Below, in pieces: positions 28,189 to 35,649 of a stretch of 64,000 bases of DNA. This DNA comes from Pedobacter nyackensis (GTDB lineage Bacteria > Bacteroidota > Bacteroidia > Sphingobacteriales > Sphingobacteriaceae): contig NZ_FWYB01000005.1 of NCBI RefSeq assembly GCF_900176505.1, positions 248,001-312,000 of the forward strand, given 5' to 3'. Numbering within the stretch: the stretch's first letter is position 1; every line of letters starts with the position of its first letter. Position numbers and translations under genes: made by a program. The notes under the pieces were generated by a model. It was not told the origin of the DNA. It saw only the letters and a program-made list of their open reading frames with translations, and made no database searches.

Positions 28189-30732
28189 ATGAAATATTTC
28201 TTTTTATTTGCCGCCATTTTTTTAGGAACCATGGAGTTGCGCGCCCAGAAAGATTTACGCGCTATAGATGGGGCGTCGGCTAACACAATGGTTGATATTC
28301 AAAAGATTAATGATCCAGCGAAAGAATGGTGTTATTCACCAAAATCAACAACGGTCATAGGAGTACCTTTTATGCCTCAGCCAATCCAGGTTACTTATGA
28401 CGGTGCAATAGTTACCAAAGATGCCGAACTCTGTTTTTTTTATGGAGAAGACTATAAGCCTTTTATGGGAAGACAGAAAACTTTTTATGAAGGGTGGATA
28501 CCACTCGTCCAGTTTGATTTTACAGATAAGGGTTTGAAGTATGAAACCGAAATGTTTAGTTCTGAAATAGTAGGAGCGGGAGCAGCCAACACCATTCAGT
28601 ATGTCCAGGTAAAAGTAACAAATACTTCTGACCGTGCTATGAAAGCGATTGTATCGGCTGCGACACGATATGCTGGTATTGACCATAGAATATCTTCACA
28701 TAAGGGGCCTGTTGGGGCAGATGTTTTATTTGAAAGCAAGAACAATGCGTGGTGGAGAGATGGAAAGTTGATTTATGCTTATCCAGATAAGGTAGTTTTA
28801 CAATCTATTCCAGGAGAGGTATATAAGGGAAGTTTTAAGGCGGGTTCATTGAACCTTGATGCTTCTGCCGCCGCGGGAATGGCTACTTCCGAGAAGTTGC
28901 TCCGCCCTGGGCAAACTGTTGAATTTGTGTATTGGATGCCAGCTTACCCGCTTGATAAGGTAAAGGATTCGGCACTTGTGAAGAATTTTTATCAAAGTTC
29001 TTTCAAAAAGCAAAGGACATCAACCATTGCCTATTGGAAAGCTCTGATTGGAAAAGGAGGATCATTGTATGTGCCAGAAAAAAGGGTAAGAGACAGTTAC
29101 AAGGCAAGTCTGGTTCATCTTATACTGGCTACGCGCAATCAGAAAACCAAAAGACAGGGAAGTGGACTGCCCTATGATGATCTTTTTCTTATTGACTATG
29201 TTGACATGAGAAGATTATATGATGTGGCTGGATTGCCAGAATTTGTTGCCCCGAATGTACAGTGGCTGAAAGACCTTCAAACTAAAGACGGTTACCTCCA
29301 AGATCCGGTGCTTACACATGGAGAAGACATCATGGCTTCGCATGGGCAGGCACTGGTTAGCATGGCCAATCATGTAATTTATACCAGGGATACGGCCTAC
29401 GCCCGAAGCGTATATCCAAATATTCAAAAAGCCGTGCAGTGGATGTTAGACAAACATACAAAAGACCTATATGGTTTGATGCCCCCTTCTTTACCTTACG
29501 ATGCAGAAATGATCAAAGGTTATTACACAAGCCATAATTTGTATTGTTTACTTGCACTTCGTGATGCCATACGTGTTGCCAGAATACTTGAGGAAAAGGC
29601 GGATGTTGAGAAATGGCTGAAGTTTCACGAGGGGTACAAAGAAAATATTCTTACCGCAATTGACGTGAGTACCAGGTATACCGGTGGATATGTGCCGACA
29701 GGCTTGTATCATTTTATAACTGGGGAAAAAGCAAGAAAGGGTTTTGCGGAATATCGAACGGATCAGGACTGGGAGAATAACCTCTTGGTATATCCCACCG
29801 AGGTGCTTAAGCCCTCAGATAAAAGAGTAATTGCTACTGTTGATACGATTCGGAAAAAGAAATATCGGGAGGGAATAATGACATACCGTAATGGGATGCA
29901 CCTGCATCAATATGAAACGGTTAATCAGGCTCATCAGTATTTAATATTGAATGATCAGCGCCAAACGCTTCTGGATATGTATCATATACTGCTTCATAAT
30001 GGATCTACACACGAAGGTTTTGAAAACATGGTTGAACCTTGGGCAAATATGGATCCCTGGCCAATTCCTGCCCCACATGCCTGGGCAGCAGCTAAAACTG
30101 GGTTACTTTTAAGGAACATGCTTTTACTGGAGTACGGTGGCGAAGCAGGGATCCGCGACAATGAACGAAATCTTTATCTTTTTTCTGTCCTTTCTCCTTC
30201 ATGGGTACGTACAGGGGAACATGTGGGTGTAACCAATGCCTTAACAGAAATGGGGAAAATAAATGCTGATATGAAGTTTACAGAGCAGGGTGCAACTGTT
30301 AGCATTAAAAGTAATTTTCATACACCTCCCGGCAGTATTAAAATCGCAATACCTTATTTTGTAGAGCTGAAACAGGTAAAAACAAACGCTAAAATATACA
30401 AGGAGAAGAATGGATACATGGTTTTTTCACCAGATGTGACGGAAATTAATATTTCATGGATCTATAAACCAGATACTCAGAAAGATAATTTCCAACAAAT
30501 ACTACTTTCATACCGTAGAGAAAATAATCTGGACTGGACTGACAAAGAAAACCCTGTAATCATAAAAGGTAGTAATGGCTTTTTAGCAGAAGATGAAAAG
30601 CGAATCCCGGCGGCGCCGCTAAGTTTTTCGTTGGTAAAGCAGGCTTTTTTACAAGAATATCAAAGAAGATTTGATCAATATATTAAAGCGGGTAAACAAC
30701 CAGTTATAATAATGCCACAGCCGGCAAAGTAG
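28189..30732 (+). CDS. Secreted (alpha/alpha)6-barrel glycosidase-like protein, family not assigned
   Basis: 847 residues with a signal peptide (MKYFFLFAAIFLGTMELRAQ). An N-terminal beta-sandwich-like half (about 20-275) is followed by helical repeats (about 290-680) with acidic, aromatic-rich segments such as YDDLFLIDYVDMRRLYDV, HGEDIMASHGQALVS, and PWANMDPWPIPAPHAWAA. This pattern suggests a six-hairpin glycosidase. I cannot name the GH or PL family or the catalytic residues. As the first enzyme after susC/susD it probably acts on the PUL1 glycan, in periplasm or at the surface. Confidence 0.6.
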   Translation: MKYFFLFAAIFLGTMELRAQKDLRAIDGASANTMVDIQKINDPAKEWCYSPKSTTVIGVPFMPQPIQVTYDGAIVTKDAELCFFYGEDYKPFMGRQKTFYEGWIPLVQFDFTDKGLKYETEMFSSEIVGAGAANTIQYVQVKVTNTSDRAMKAIVSAATRYAGIDHRISSHKGPVGADVLFESKNNAWWRDGKLIYAYPDKVVLQSIPGEVYKGSFKAGSLNLDASAAAGMATSEKLLRPGQTVEFVYWMPAYPLDKVKDSALVKNFYQSSFKKQRTSTIAYWKALIGKGGSLYVPEKRVRDSYKASLVHLILATRNQKTKRQGSGLPYDDLFLIDYVDMRRLYDVAGLPEFVAPNVQWLKDLQTKDGYLQDPVLTHGEDIMASHGQALVSMANHVIYTRDTAYARSVYPNIQKAVQWMLDKHTKDLYGLMPPSLPYDAEMIKGYYTSHNLYCLLALRDAIRVARILEEKADVEKWLKFHEGYKENILTAIDVSTRYTGGYVPTGLYHFITGEKARKGFAEYRTDQDWENNLLVYPTEVLKPSDKRVIATVDTIRKKKYREGIMTYRNGMHLHQYETVNQAHQYLILNDQRQTLLDMYHILLHNGSTHEGFENMVEPWANMDPWPIPAPHAWAAAKTGLLLRNMLLLEYGGEAGIRDNERNLYLFSVLSPSWVRTGEHVGVTNALTEMGKINADMKFTEQGATVSIKSNFHTPPGSIKIAIPYFVELKQVKTNAKIYKEKNGYMVFSPDVTEINISWIYKPDTQKDNFQQILLSYRRENNLDWTDKENPVIIKGSNGFLAEDEKRIPAAPLSFSLVKQAFLQEYQRRFDQYIKAGKQPVIIMPQPAK

Positions 30733-30739
30733 ATGCCGT

Positions 30740-30776
30740 AACCAAACCCAGTTTTTTTAAAAAATTGGGTTTGGTT
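30740..30776 (+). terminator. Hairpin after the PUL1 847-residue gene
   Basis: Perfect 11-bp stem AACCAAACCCA (30740-30750) / TGGGTTTGGTT (30766-30776); the inner T7 and A6 runs extend pairing. It begins 8 bases after the stop codon. The tail (ATAAATT) is not a clean U tract, so it may be a weak terminator or a stability element. The remaining gap to 31047 has only a low-complexity 90-codon frame (30765-31037) that I do not accept as a gene. Confidence 0.6.
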
Positions 30777-31047
30777 ATAAATTCGATTAAAATAGCCTTA
30801 GAGGCTAACAACATGAATAATACAGTTTTGGTTAATCCCCGATTTAACACTTTAATCCTGTGTGAATTTCTGTTGAACCTAAATAATTGCCTCAAAATAA
30901 AGAGTGCGACGGTTCTACTGATCCAATACAAACATAGTCGCTTTTTAGTTCGTCTTGAAAGGATAAGCTGGATAAAGTATCAATCAGAATGCTTTAAAGA
31001 TGAACTAACCTTAGATAAAAACACACAACTGAAATAAGAAATCCATT

Positions 31048-33324
31048 ATGAAATTAAACTTCATTAAAATTATAATTGCCTTTATTGTGACGACAATTCC
31101 AATATCGGTTTTTGCACAGTACAATTTTAGCACCGATTACTTTAAAATCCAGATCAGTAACAAAGGTTGGATCACTAGTATGAAAAACATCACGGTTAAG
31201 CCTAATCGCGAGTTTAGCCCTACAGATAAACCCTCGCCAGTGATGAGTTTATATGATAGTAAAAAGAACGTTTACTATCAGCCAACCAGCGCAACCTTTA
31301 CCAAAGCCAGCCAGACAATGGTACTGAAATATCCGAATGGTTCTGTTGCCAAAATCAGTATCGTACCCAAAAAGAAATATTTTAAACTAACGCTACAATC
31401 GCTCTCACCACGTAATGGGATCGATGTTATCCAGTGGGGGAATTACCATACCAGCATTACCAATCTAATGGGTGAAATTATAGGTGTTGCCCGTGATACC
31501 AGCAAAACGGTTAACTACGCAATTGGCATACTTGCCTTGAACGACAAGACCTTAAGTGGATTAGCTGAAACTGTTGGCGATGCGGCTCCTTTTCAATACA
31601 TCATACATACGCCAGATGCCAAGCGTTTTCCTTTGCCTAAAAACCTTCACGAAGGACAAATTTTTACACTGGGTGGAGATGGTATCAGTGATGTTGCTTT
31701 TTATGCACATAAGGAACCATGGTATAGGATTCTGCTTGGTAATGCAGCCTTAGTAGACAAAAAAGGCCAAATATCTATTGCTTATCAGTCAAGAGACAGG
31801 TCTTTTGAAAGAGAAATCAATTTCTCACTTATGCCGCTTATGGCAGCCAATAAACCAAACCACATACAAGTGCAACCACTGCCGTTAGATTATATCGGAT
31901 CATCTGTAGCCTTATGGGGAAGTCCAGACAGCACAGCTTTGATGGATGTGATTCAAAAAATTGTTTTGGCGGAAAAGCTCCCTCATCCAACCATTAACGG
32001 AAAGTGGATAAAAGATCCTACTGCTTTTGTCCCTGACGCCCTTACCAGTGGTAATTTAAACGATAGCATTATCTCTTATACATCAAGATTAGGTTTTAAA
32101 ACAATAAGCTTATATGATCAAGGCTTTTTAAAAGCTGATCGCGGTAATAATGGTTATATTGACGGAAAGAATTTTGAGAAAAAACCAATAAAACTAACAG
32201 CCGGAAATGTTTCGCATAAGGAGTTTTCAGAGATGGCCGCTAAACAAGGTATTACTATTGGTAGAACCACAATTACTAGTGCTTTAGCTCAGGGCACCAT
32301 GGATGTCAGTCCAACGCCGAGCGATAGTTTGTGTTATCAGCAAAAACGTTTACTGGTAAAAAGTATCAATGCAACAGATACGGTCATTTTTGTTAACGAT
32401 CCAATGTATCTTGAAGAAATTGCCAGTTGGGAAGGTCATTGTGCCGACTTAAATATGATCAAAATTGGTAAAGAACTTATCCATTATATGGGTGTTTCGA
32501 AAGAGAAACCGTACCGGCTTTTAAATGTGAAGCGAGGATACTGGAAGACTACACCATCAAATCATGCTAACAGAGATACGATTTATAAACTTCAGGTTAC
32601 AGTTAACTACGGTTACGATGGGCTTATCCCGAATATGCAATTGCAAGACAAGATAGCTGAGCACTTTGCTGAGATTTGTAAAATCAATGGCTTTGCTTAT
32701 TACGATTTTGATGGACAAGAATTTTTGTTCAATAATGGACACGGCTATTATTCGACCAAACGTTTCTTTCATAAAATGTTCGAAAAAGCAACGCAATTAG
32801 GCGTTCCATATATTCGTATCACAGGTGCTACTTTATCTGAAGGATCCTGGCATTATCAAAGCATTTGGAATGCTGGCGGTGGAAAGAACATGTACGATGC
32901 TGAAACCCGTGAATGGGGCAGTACAACCAGTCAGGGAAAGGATCTTCGTGATGTAACTTATGCTAACTATTTTCCTGTAGGAATGGGTGGTAATTTTCCT
33001 ATCAATTCAAAATCTAAAGTTGAAGAATATGAGCATATACAAGCCATTTCTGTAGGGGTTGGTACAACATACAGTTTGAAACTAAATCAAAAGGATGTTG
33101 AAAGTTGTCCTCAAAAAGATGCTATTTTTAAAGCAATAAGAACATGGGAAGATGCCAGAGCTGCCAATGCGTTTCCAAAATTGGTGAAAAATCAGCTTTC
33201 AGATCCTGCGCAATCATTTCATTTGGAAAGTATTGATGCCAATAATTGGAATTTATACAAGACAAATAGAGATGGTTCGAACAAAAAAATGTTTGTGAAA
33301 TTAAAAAGAGCTGTCGGGTATTAG
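31048..33324 (+). CDS. Secreted protein of unknown family, probable carbohydrate-active enzyme, PUL1
   Basis: 758 residues with a signal peptide (MKLNFIKIIIAFIVTTIPIS, cleaved near VFAQ). The N-terminal part (about 25-280) looks like an all-beta domain as found before TIM-barrel glycosidases (YFKIQISNKGWITSMKNITV). The C-terminal half contains candidate barrel strands: GFKTISLYDQGFLKAD, INGFAYYDFDGQEFLFNNGH and GVPYIRITGATLSEGSW, with acidic residues at strand ends. The YYDFDGQE motif could be catalytic. I do not recognise the family. It is separated by 315 bases from the preceding gene, so it may have its own promoter. Confidence 0.6.
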   Translation: MKLNFIKIIIAFIVTTIPISVFAQYNFSTDYFKIQISNKGWITSMKNITVKPNREFSPTDKPSPVMSLYDSKKNVYYQPTSATFTKASQTMVLKYPNGSVAKISIVPKKKYFKLTLQSLSPRNGIDVIQWGNYHTSITNLMGEIIGVARDTSKTVNYAIGILALNDKTLSGLAETVGDAAPFQYIIHTPDAKRFPLPKNLHEGQIFTLGGDGISDVAFYAHKEPWYRILLGNAALVDKKGQISIAYQSRDRSFEREINFSLMPLMAANKPNHIQVQPLPLDYIGSSVALWGSPDSTALMDVIQKIVLAEKLPHPTINGKWIKDPTAFVPDALTSGNLNDSIISYTSRLGFKTISLYDQGFLKADRGNNGYIDGKNFEKKPIKLTAGNVSHKEFSEMAAKQGITIGRTTITSALAQGTMDVSPTPSDSLCYQQKRLLVKSINATDTVIFVNDPMYLEEIASWEGHCADLNMIKIGKELIHYMGVSKEKPYRLLNVKRGYWKTTPSNHANRDTIYKLQVTVNYGYDGLIPNMQLQDKIAEHFAEICKINGFAYYDFDGQEFLFNNGHGYYSTKRFFHKMFEKATQLGVPYIRITGATLSEGSWHYQSIWNAGGGKNMYDAETREWGSTTSQGKDLRDVTYANYFPVGMGGNFPINSKSKVEEYEHIQAISVGVGTTYSLKLNQKDVESCPQKDAIFKAIRTWEDARAANAFPKLVKNQLSDPAQSFHLESIDANNWNLYKTNRDGSNKKMFVKLKRAVGY

Positions 33325-33763
33325 TGGTGATTACGAGACCGCAAGGCCTTATTCGTCGATAGCTTTAATTAAAGTTTATTTTGCATTTTGGCGCCAAATG
33401 GATGAACCGTATAGATAAGAGTATGTCACGTCGTGAAAAAAGTTGACTAGTGAAGGAAGAAGATCGAGTTTTGAAGTATAATTAATAGATGTTACTCTTA
33501 ATGGAGTGTACATTTCATGGGAAAAGGATGGAAGTGCCTTCAATATGATCTATATTAAGGATTGCTATTACAAAACAGTATGTCTATGTTTACGCTCAGA
33601 AGATAGTAAGTTAATGTTTTCAAACGTCTCCATCTTTGGCAATGACACCAAAGGTTTCAATCGGGTGAAACGCTTGATAAAAACATTATTTAACACTGAG
33701 TATTATTATGTTACATAAAATTGCTACATTTCAAGACATTTTGCAAGTAGCCATTTTGAAGAT
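33325..33763. other. Intergenic region between PUL1 and PUL2
   Basis: No supported gene. A 70-codon frame from GTG 33506 to 33718 is readable but unlike anything I know. The stretch contains a perfect 12-bp palindrome TTTGGCGCCAAA at 33387-33398, 63 bases after the last PUL1 gene. No terminator with a U tract is evident. Confidence 0.4.
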
Positions 33764-33793
33764 CTGACAAAATAATTTGGGGAATTTTGTCAG
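33764..33793 (+). promoter_or_regulatory. Inverted repeat upstream of the PUL2 sigma gene
   Basis: Perfect 10-bp arms CTGACAAAAT (33764-33773) and ATTTTGTCAG (33784-33793) with a 10-nt loop, 40 bases before the sigma factor ATG at 33834. It could be an operator or a 5' UTR hairpin. It argues against translation starting at the TTG at 33777, which lies inside it. Confidence 0.45.
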
Positions 33794-33833
33794 GATAAAA
33801 AGAGAAGTCTTTGCAAGAGTCCTTAATTACATA

Positions 33834-34382
33834 ATGGAAATCCTGAAACAAAGCTTTGCTCAATTATTTAAAAATTATCATCATCGATCGGTTTTGTTTG
33901 CGAAATCTTTTGTACGTCTAGATGAAGTTGCAGAAGATATTGCATCGGATGCTTTATGTATATTATGGGAACGGATGAAGAAGGAAGAGGTGTTGTCTGT
34001 GAAGAGTTTCTTGTTTCGGGTCATTAAAAATAAATCGCTGGATTATCTCAAACATCAGAAGGTAACGCGTAAAGTAATAGAATCAATTGAAGATTGGGAG
34101 AGTAGAGATTTGCAGCTGCGCATCGATACCCTCGAAAGCATGCATGAGGATGAGATGCTCACTAAAGAAATTACTGAGATTGCCCATCGAACATTGCAGG
34201 CGCTTCCGGAAAAGACGCGTCAGGTTTTTTTAATGAGTCGTCAGGAAAATCTTTCCGGTAAAGAAATTGCCCAACAATTGGATATATCCGTAAAAGGGGT
34301 AGAATATCATATGTCTAAAGCATTGAAAGTACTTTCAGTAAATCTGAAAGATTACTTAAGTGTTTTCTTATTTTTCTTTTAA
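33834..34382 (+). CDS. ECF RNA polymerase sigma factor, PUL2
   Basis: 182 residues from ATG 33834 (MEILKQSFAQLFKNYHHRSV). Region 2 covers about residues 8-75 (EDIASDALCILWERMKKEE), region 4 about 120-170 (LPEKTRQVFLMSRQ; SGKEIAQQLDISVKGVEYHM). A longer frame to 33777 would begin with TTG within an inverted repeat. It ends 58 bases before the FecR gene; that gap holds a promoter-like motif shared with the susC upstream region. Confidence 0.92.
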   Translation: MEILKQSFAQLFKNYHHRSVLFAKSFVRLDEVAEDIASDALCILWERMKKEEVLSVKSFLFRVIKNKSLDYLKHQKVTRKVIESIEDWESRDLQLRIDTLESMHEDEMLTKEITEIAHRTLQALPEKTRQVFLMSRQENLSGKEIAQQLDISVKGVEYHMSKALKVLSVNLKDYLSVFLFFF

Positions 34383-34385
34383 TCT

Positions 34386-34417
34386 GGCTAGGGAAGTGCG
34401 TTCTTCAATCGTCTTAT
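34386..34417 (+). promoter_or_regulatory. Putative ECF-sigma promoter of PUL2 fecR
   Basis: GGCTAGGGA (34386-34394), 15 bases, CGTCTTAT (34410-34417), 23 bases before the FecR ATG. The same boxes with identical spacing occur at 35476-35507 upstream of PUL2 SusC and, with one change, at 47839-47870 upstream of the hybrid regulator. CGTC at the -10 position is typical of ECF-dependent promoters. That the PUL2 sigma factor reads it is inference. Confidence 0.5.
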
Positions 34418-34439
34418 ATTTTACGAAACTATCTTATTT

Positions 34440-35378
34440 ATGGAAAAACTATTGTTAAAATACATCGGTGGTCACGCCTCGGATGAGGAAAGACGGAAGG
34501 TACTTGAATGGATTGAGGCAGACCCTACTCATAAAAAGGAATATGAATCCCTCCAGAAAGCTTATGTTGTGTCGGTCTGGGAGGATATAGAAGAAGAAAA
34601 GGCATCAGCAGCACCTCGTAAAAATAAGATGATCAGACTCTCCTGGCTTCGTGCGGCTGCTGCTATATTGTTGGTAAGCTTGTTATGGAATGTGAGATCA
34701 CTTATATGGAAGGGAAAATCAGCCTTAGAAGAAGAGAAGATTGGTATGCAAACCGTTCATGTGCCCGCCGGACAACGTGTTGAGCTGATTTTGCAAGATG
34801 GCACGAAGGTTTGGCTAAACGCCAACAGTACCTTCCGTTTTCCGAGCAGGTTCGATGCCGAAAAAAGAGAAGTTTATCTGAATGGAGAAGGTCGTTTGAA
34901 TGTGGTGCATAACGACCACTTGCCATTTATTGTGAAAACTGAGAACTATTCCGTAAAAGTGTTGGGGACAGACTTTAACGTCAAGGCCTACGGGATTGAC
35001 AACTTTGAAACCGCTTTGATGAGTGGGCGTGTAGAAGTCGAAAGTACGAAAGGTAAGAAATTTATGCTCTATCCGAATCAAAAAGTGGTAGAAGAGCACG
35101 GAAACTTAAAAGTCTATACGATAGGTAGTATGGACCCCTACCGCTGGAGGGAAGGTCTATTGTGTTTCGAAAACGAGTCTGTAGAAAGTCTGTTTCAAAA
35201 AGTGGAAATCTATTACCAAATTAAAATTACGAACAAGAACAAAAAGTTGGCGAGTAGGAGATACACAGGGAAATTCTGGATGGATGATGGTGTGGAGCAT
35301 ATGCTAAGGGTTTTGCAATTGAACAATGATTTTACTTACGTGCGTAATTTTGAAACTAACGAATATGTAATTCATTAG
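34440..35378 (+). CDS. FecR-family anti-sigma factor, PUL2
   Basis: 312 residues. Membrane segment near residues 67-86 (SWLRAAAAILLVSLLWNV). Periplasmic FecR domain with LQDGTKVWLNANSTFRFPSR and LPFIVKTENYSVKVLGTDFN, and a short DUF4974-like tail. It is shorter than the PUL1 (401) and PUL3 (390) relatives, mainly in the cytoplasmic part and the linker. The last 17 bases (35362-35378) are also found at 47751-47767, at the edge of a duplicated segment. Confidence 0.92.
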   Translation: MEKLLLKYIGGHASDEERRKVLEWIEADPTHKKEYESLQKAYVVSVWEDIEEEKASAAPRKNKMIRLSWLRAAAAILLVSLLWNVRSLIWKGKSALEEEKIGMQTVHVPAGQRVELILQDGTKVWLNANSTFRFPSRFDAEKREVYLNGEGRLNVVHNDHLPFIVKTENYSVKVLGTDFNVKAYGIDNFETALMSGRVEVESTKGKKFMLYPNQKVVEEHGNLKVYTIGSMDPYRWREGLLCFENESVESLFQKVEIYYQIKITNKNKKLASRRYTGKFWMDDGVEHMLRVLQLNNDFTYVRNFETNEYVIH

Positions 35379-35515
35379 AAATTTCTTTTTGAGAAATGTT
35401 TGAAATAACTAAGATACTTATCTGGTAGTGTGTTTTTTTGACGCTGGGGTACTGAAAATAAAAATTATAGAAAACGGCTAGGGATCATCTTCACTCAATC
35501 GTCTTATGTATAGTT
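35362..35515. repeat. Duplicated segment, copy A (fecR 3' end plus susC upstream region)
   Basis: Bases 35362-35378 are identical to 47751-47767, and 35410-35515 match 47773-47878 at 104 of 106 positions. The intervening 31 bases here (35379-35409, with an ATTTCT/AGAAAT hairpin) are replaced by 5 bases in copy B. The copy contains the putative ECF promoter motif. Confidence 0.9.
35476..35507 (+). promoter_or_regulatory. Putative ECF-sigma promoter of PUL2 susC/susD
   Basis: GGCTAGGGA (35476-35484), 15 bases, CGTCTTAT (35500-35507). Matches the element upstream of PUL2 fecR in both boxes and in spacing, and shares TCAATCGTCTTAT across the -10 region. SusC translation starts 142 bases downstream, leaving a long leader that contains a hairpin. 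Confidence 0.5.
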
Positions 35516-35580
35516 AACCAAATATAAACTTAACATATGATGCCTATGACGCAAATAACCACTAGAACGACTTTCAAAAA

Positions 35581-35599
35581 GGAGAGTTTGATTCTCTCC
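35581..35599 (+). other. Hairpin in the PUL2 susC leader
   Basis: GGAGAG (35581-35586) / CTCTCC (35594-35599) with a 7-nt loop, 50 bases before the SusC start. It occupies the same place as the hairpins upstream of the PUL1 and PUL3 SusC genes. No U tract. Confidence 0.5.
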
Positions 35600-35649
35600 A
35601 CTGTTATTATCTATAGCTTTGACCAACCAAAACCAAATAATGTACTTGT

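Noticed and set aside
30765..31037. 90-codon plus-strand ORF between the two PUL1 enzyme genes
   Set aside because: It starts with TTG inside the hairpin after the 847-residue gene, has no recognisable domain or ribosome site and an unlikely composition.
33506..33718. Possible 70-residue gene starting at GTG
   Set aside because: Composition is not impossible, but there is no ATG, no family resemblance and no conserved context; left as part of the intergenic description.
33777..33833. Longer TTG start for the PUL2 sigma factor
   Set aside because: Lies within the inverted repeat 33764-33793; region 2 begins right after the Met at 33834.
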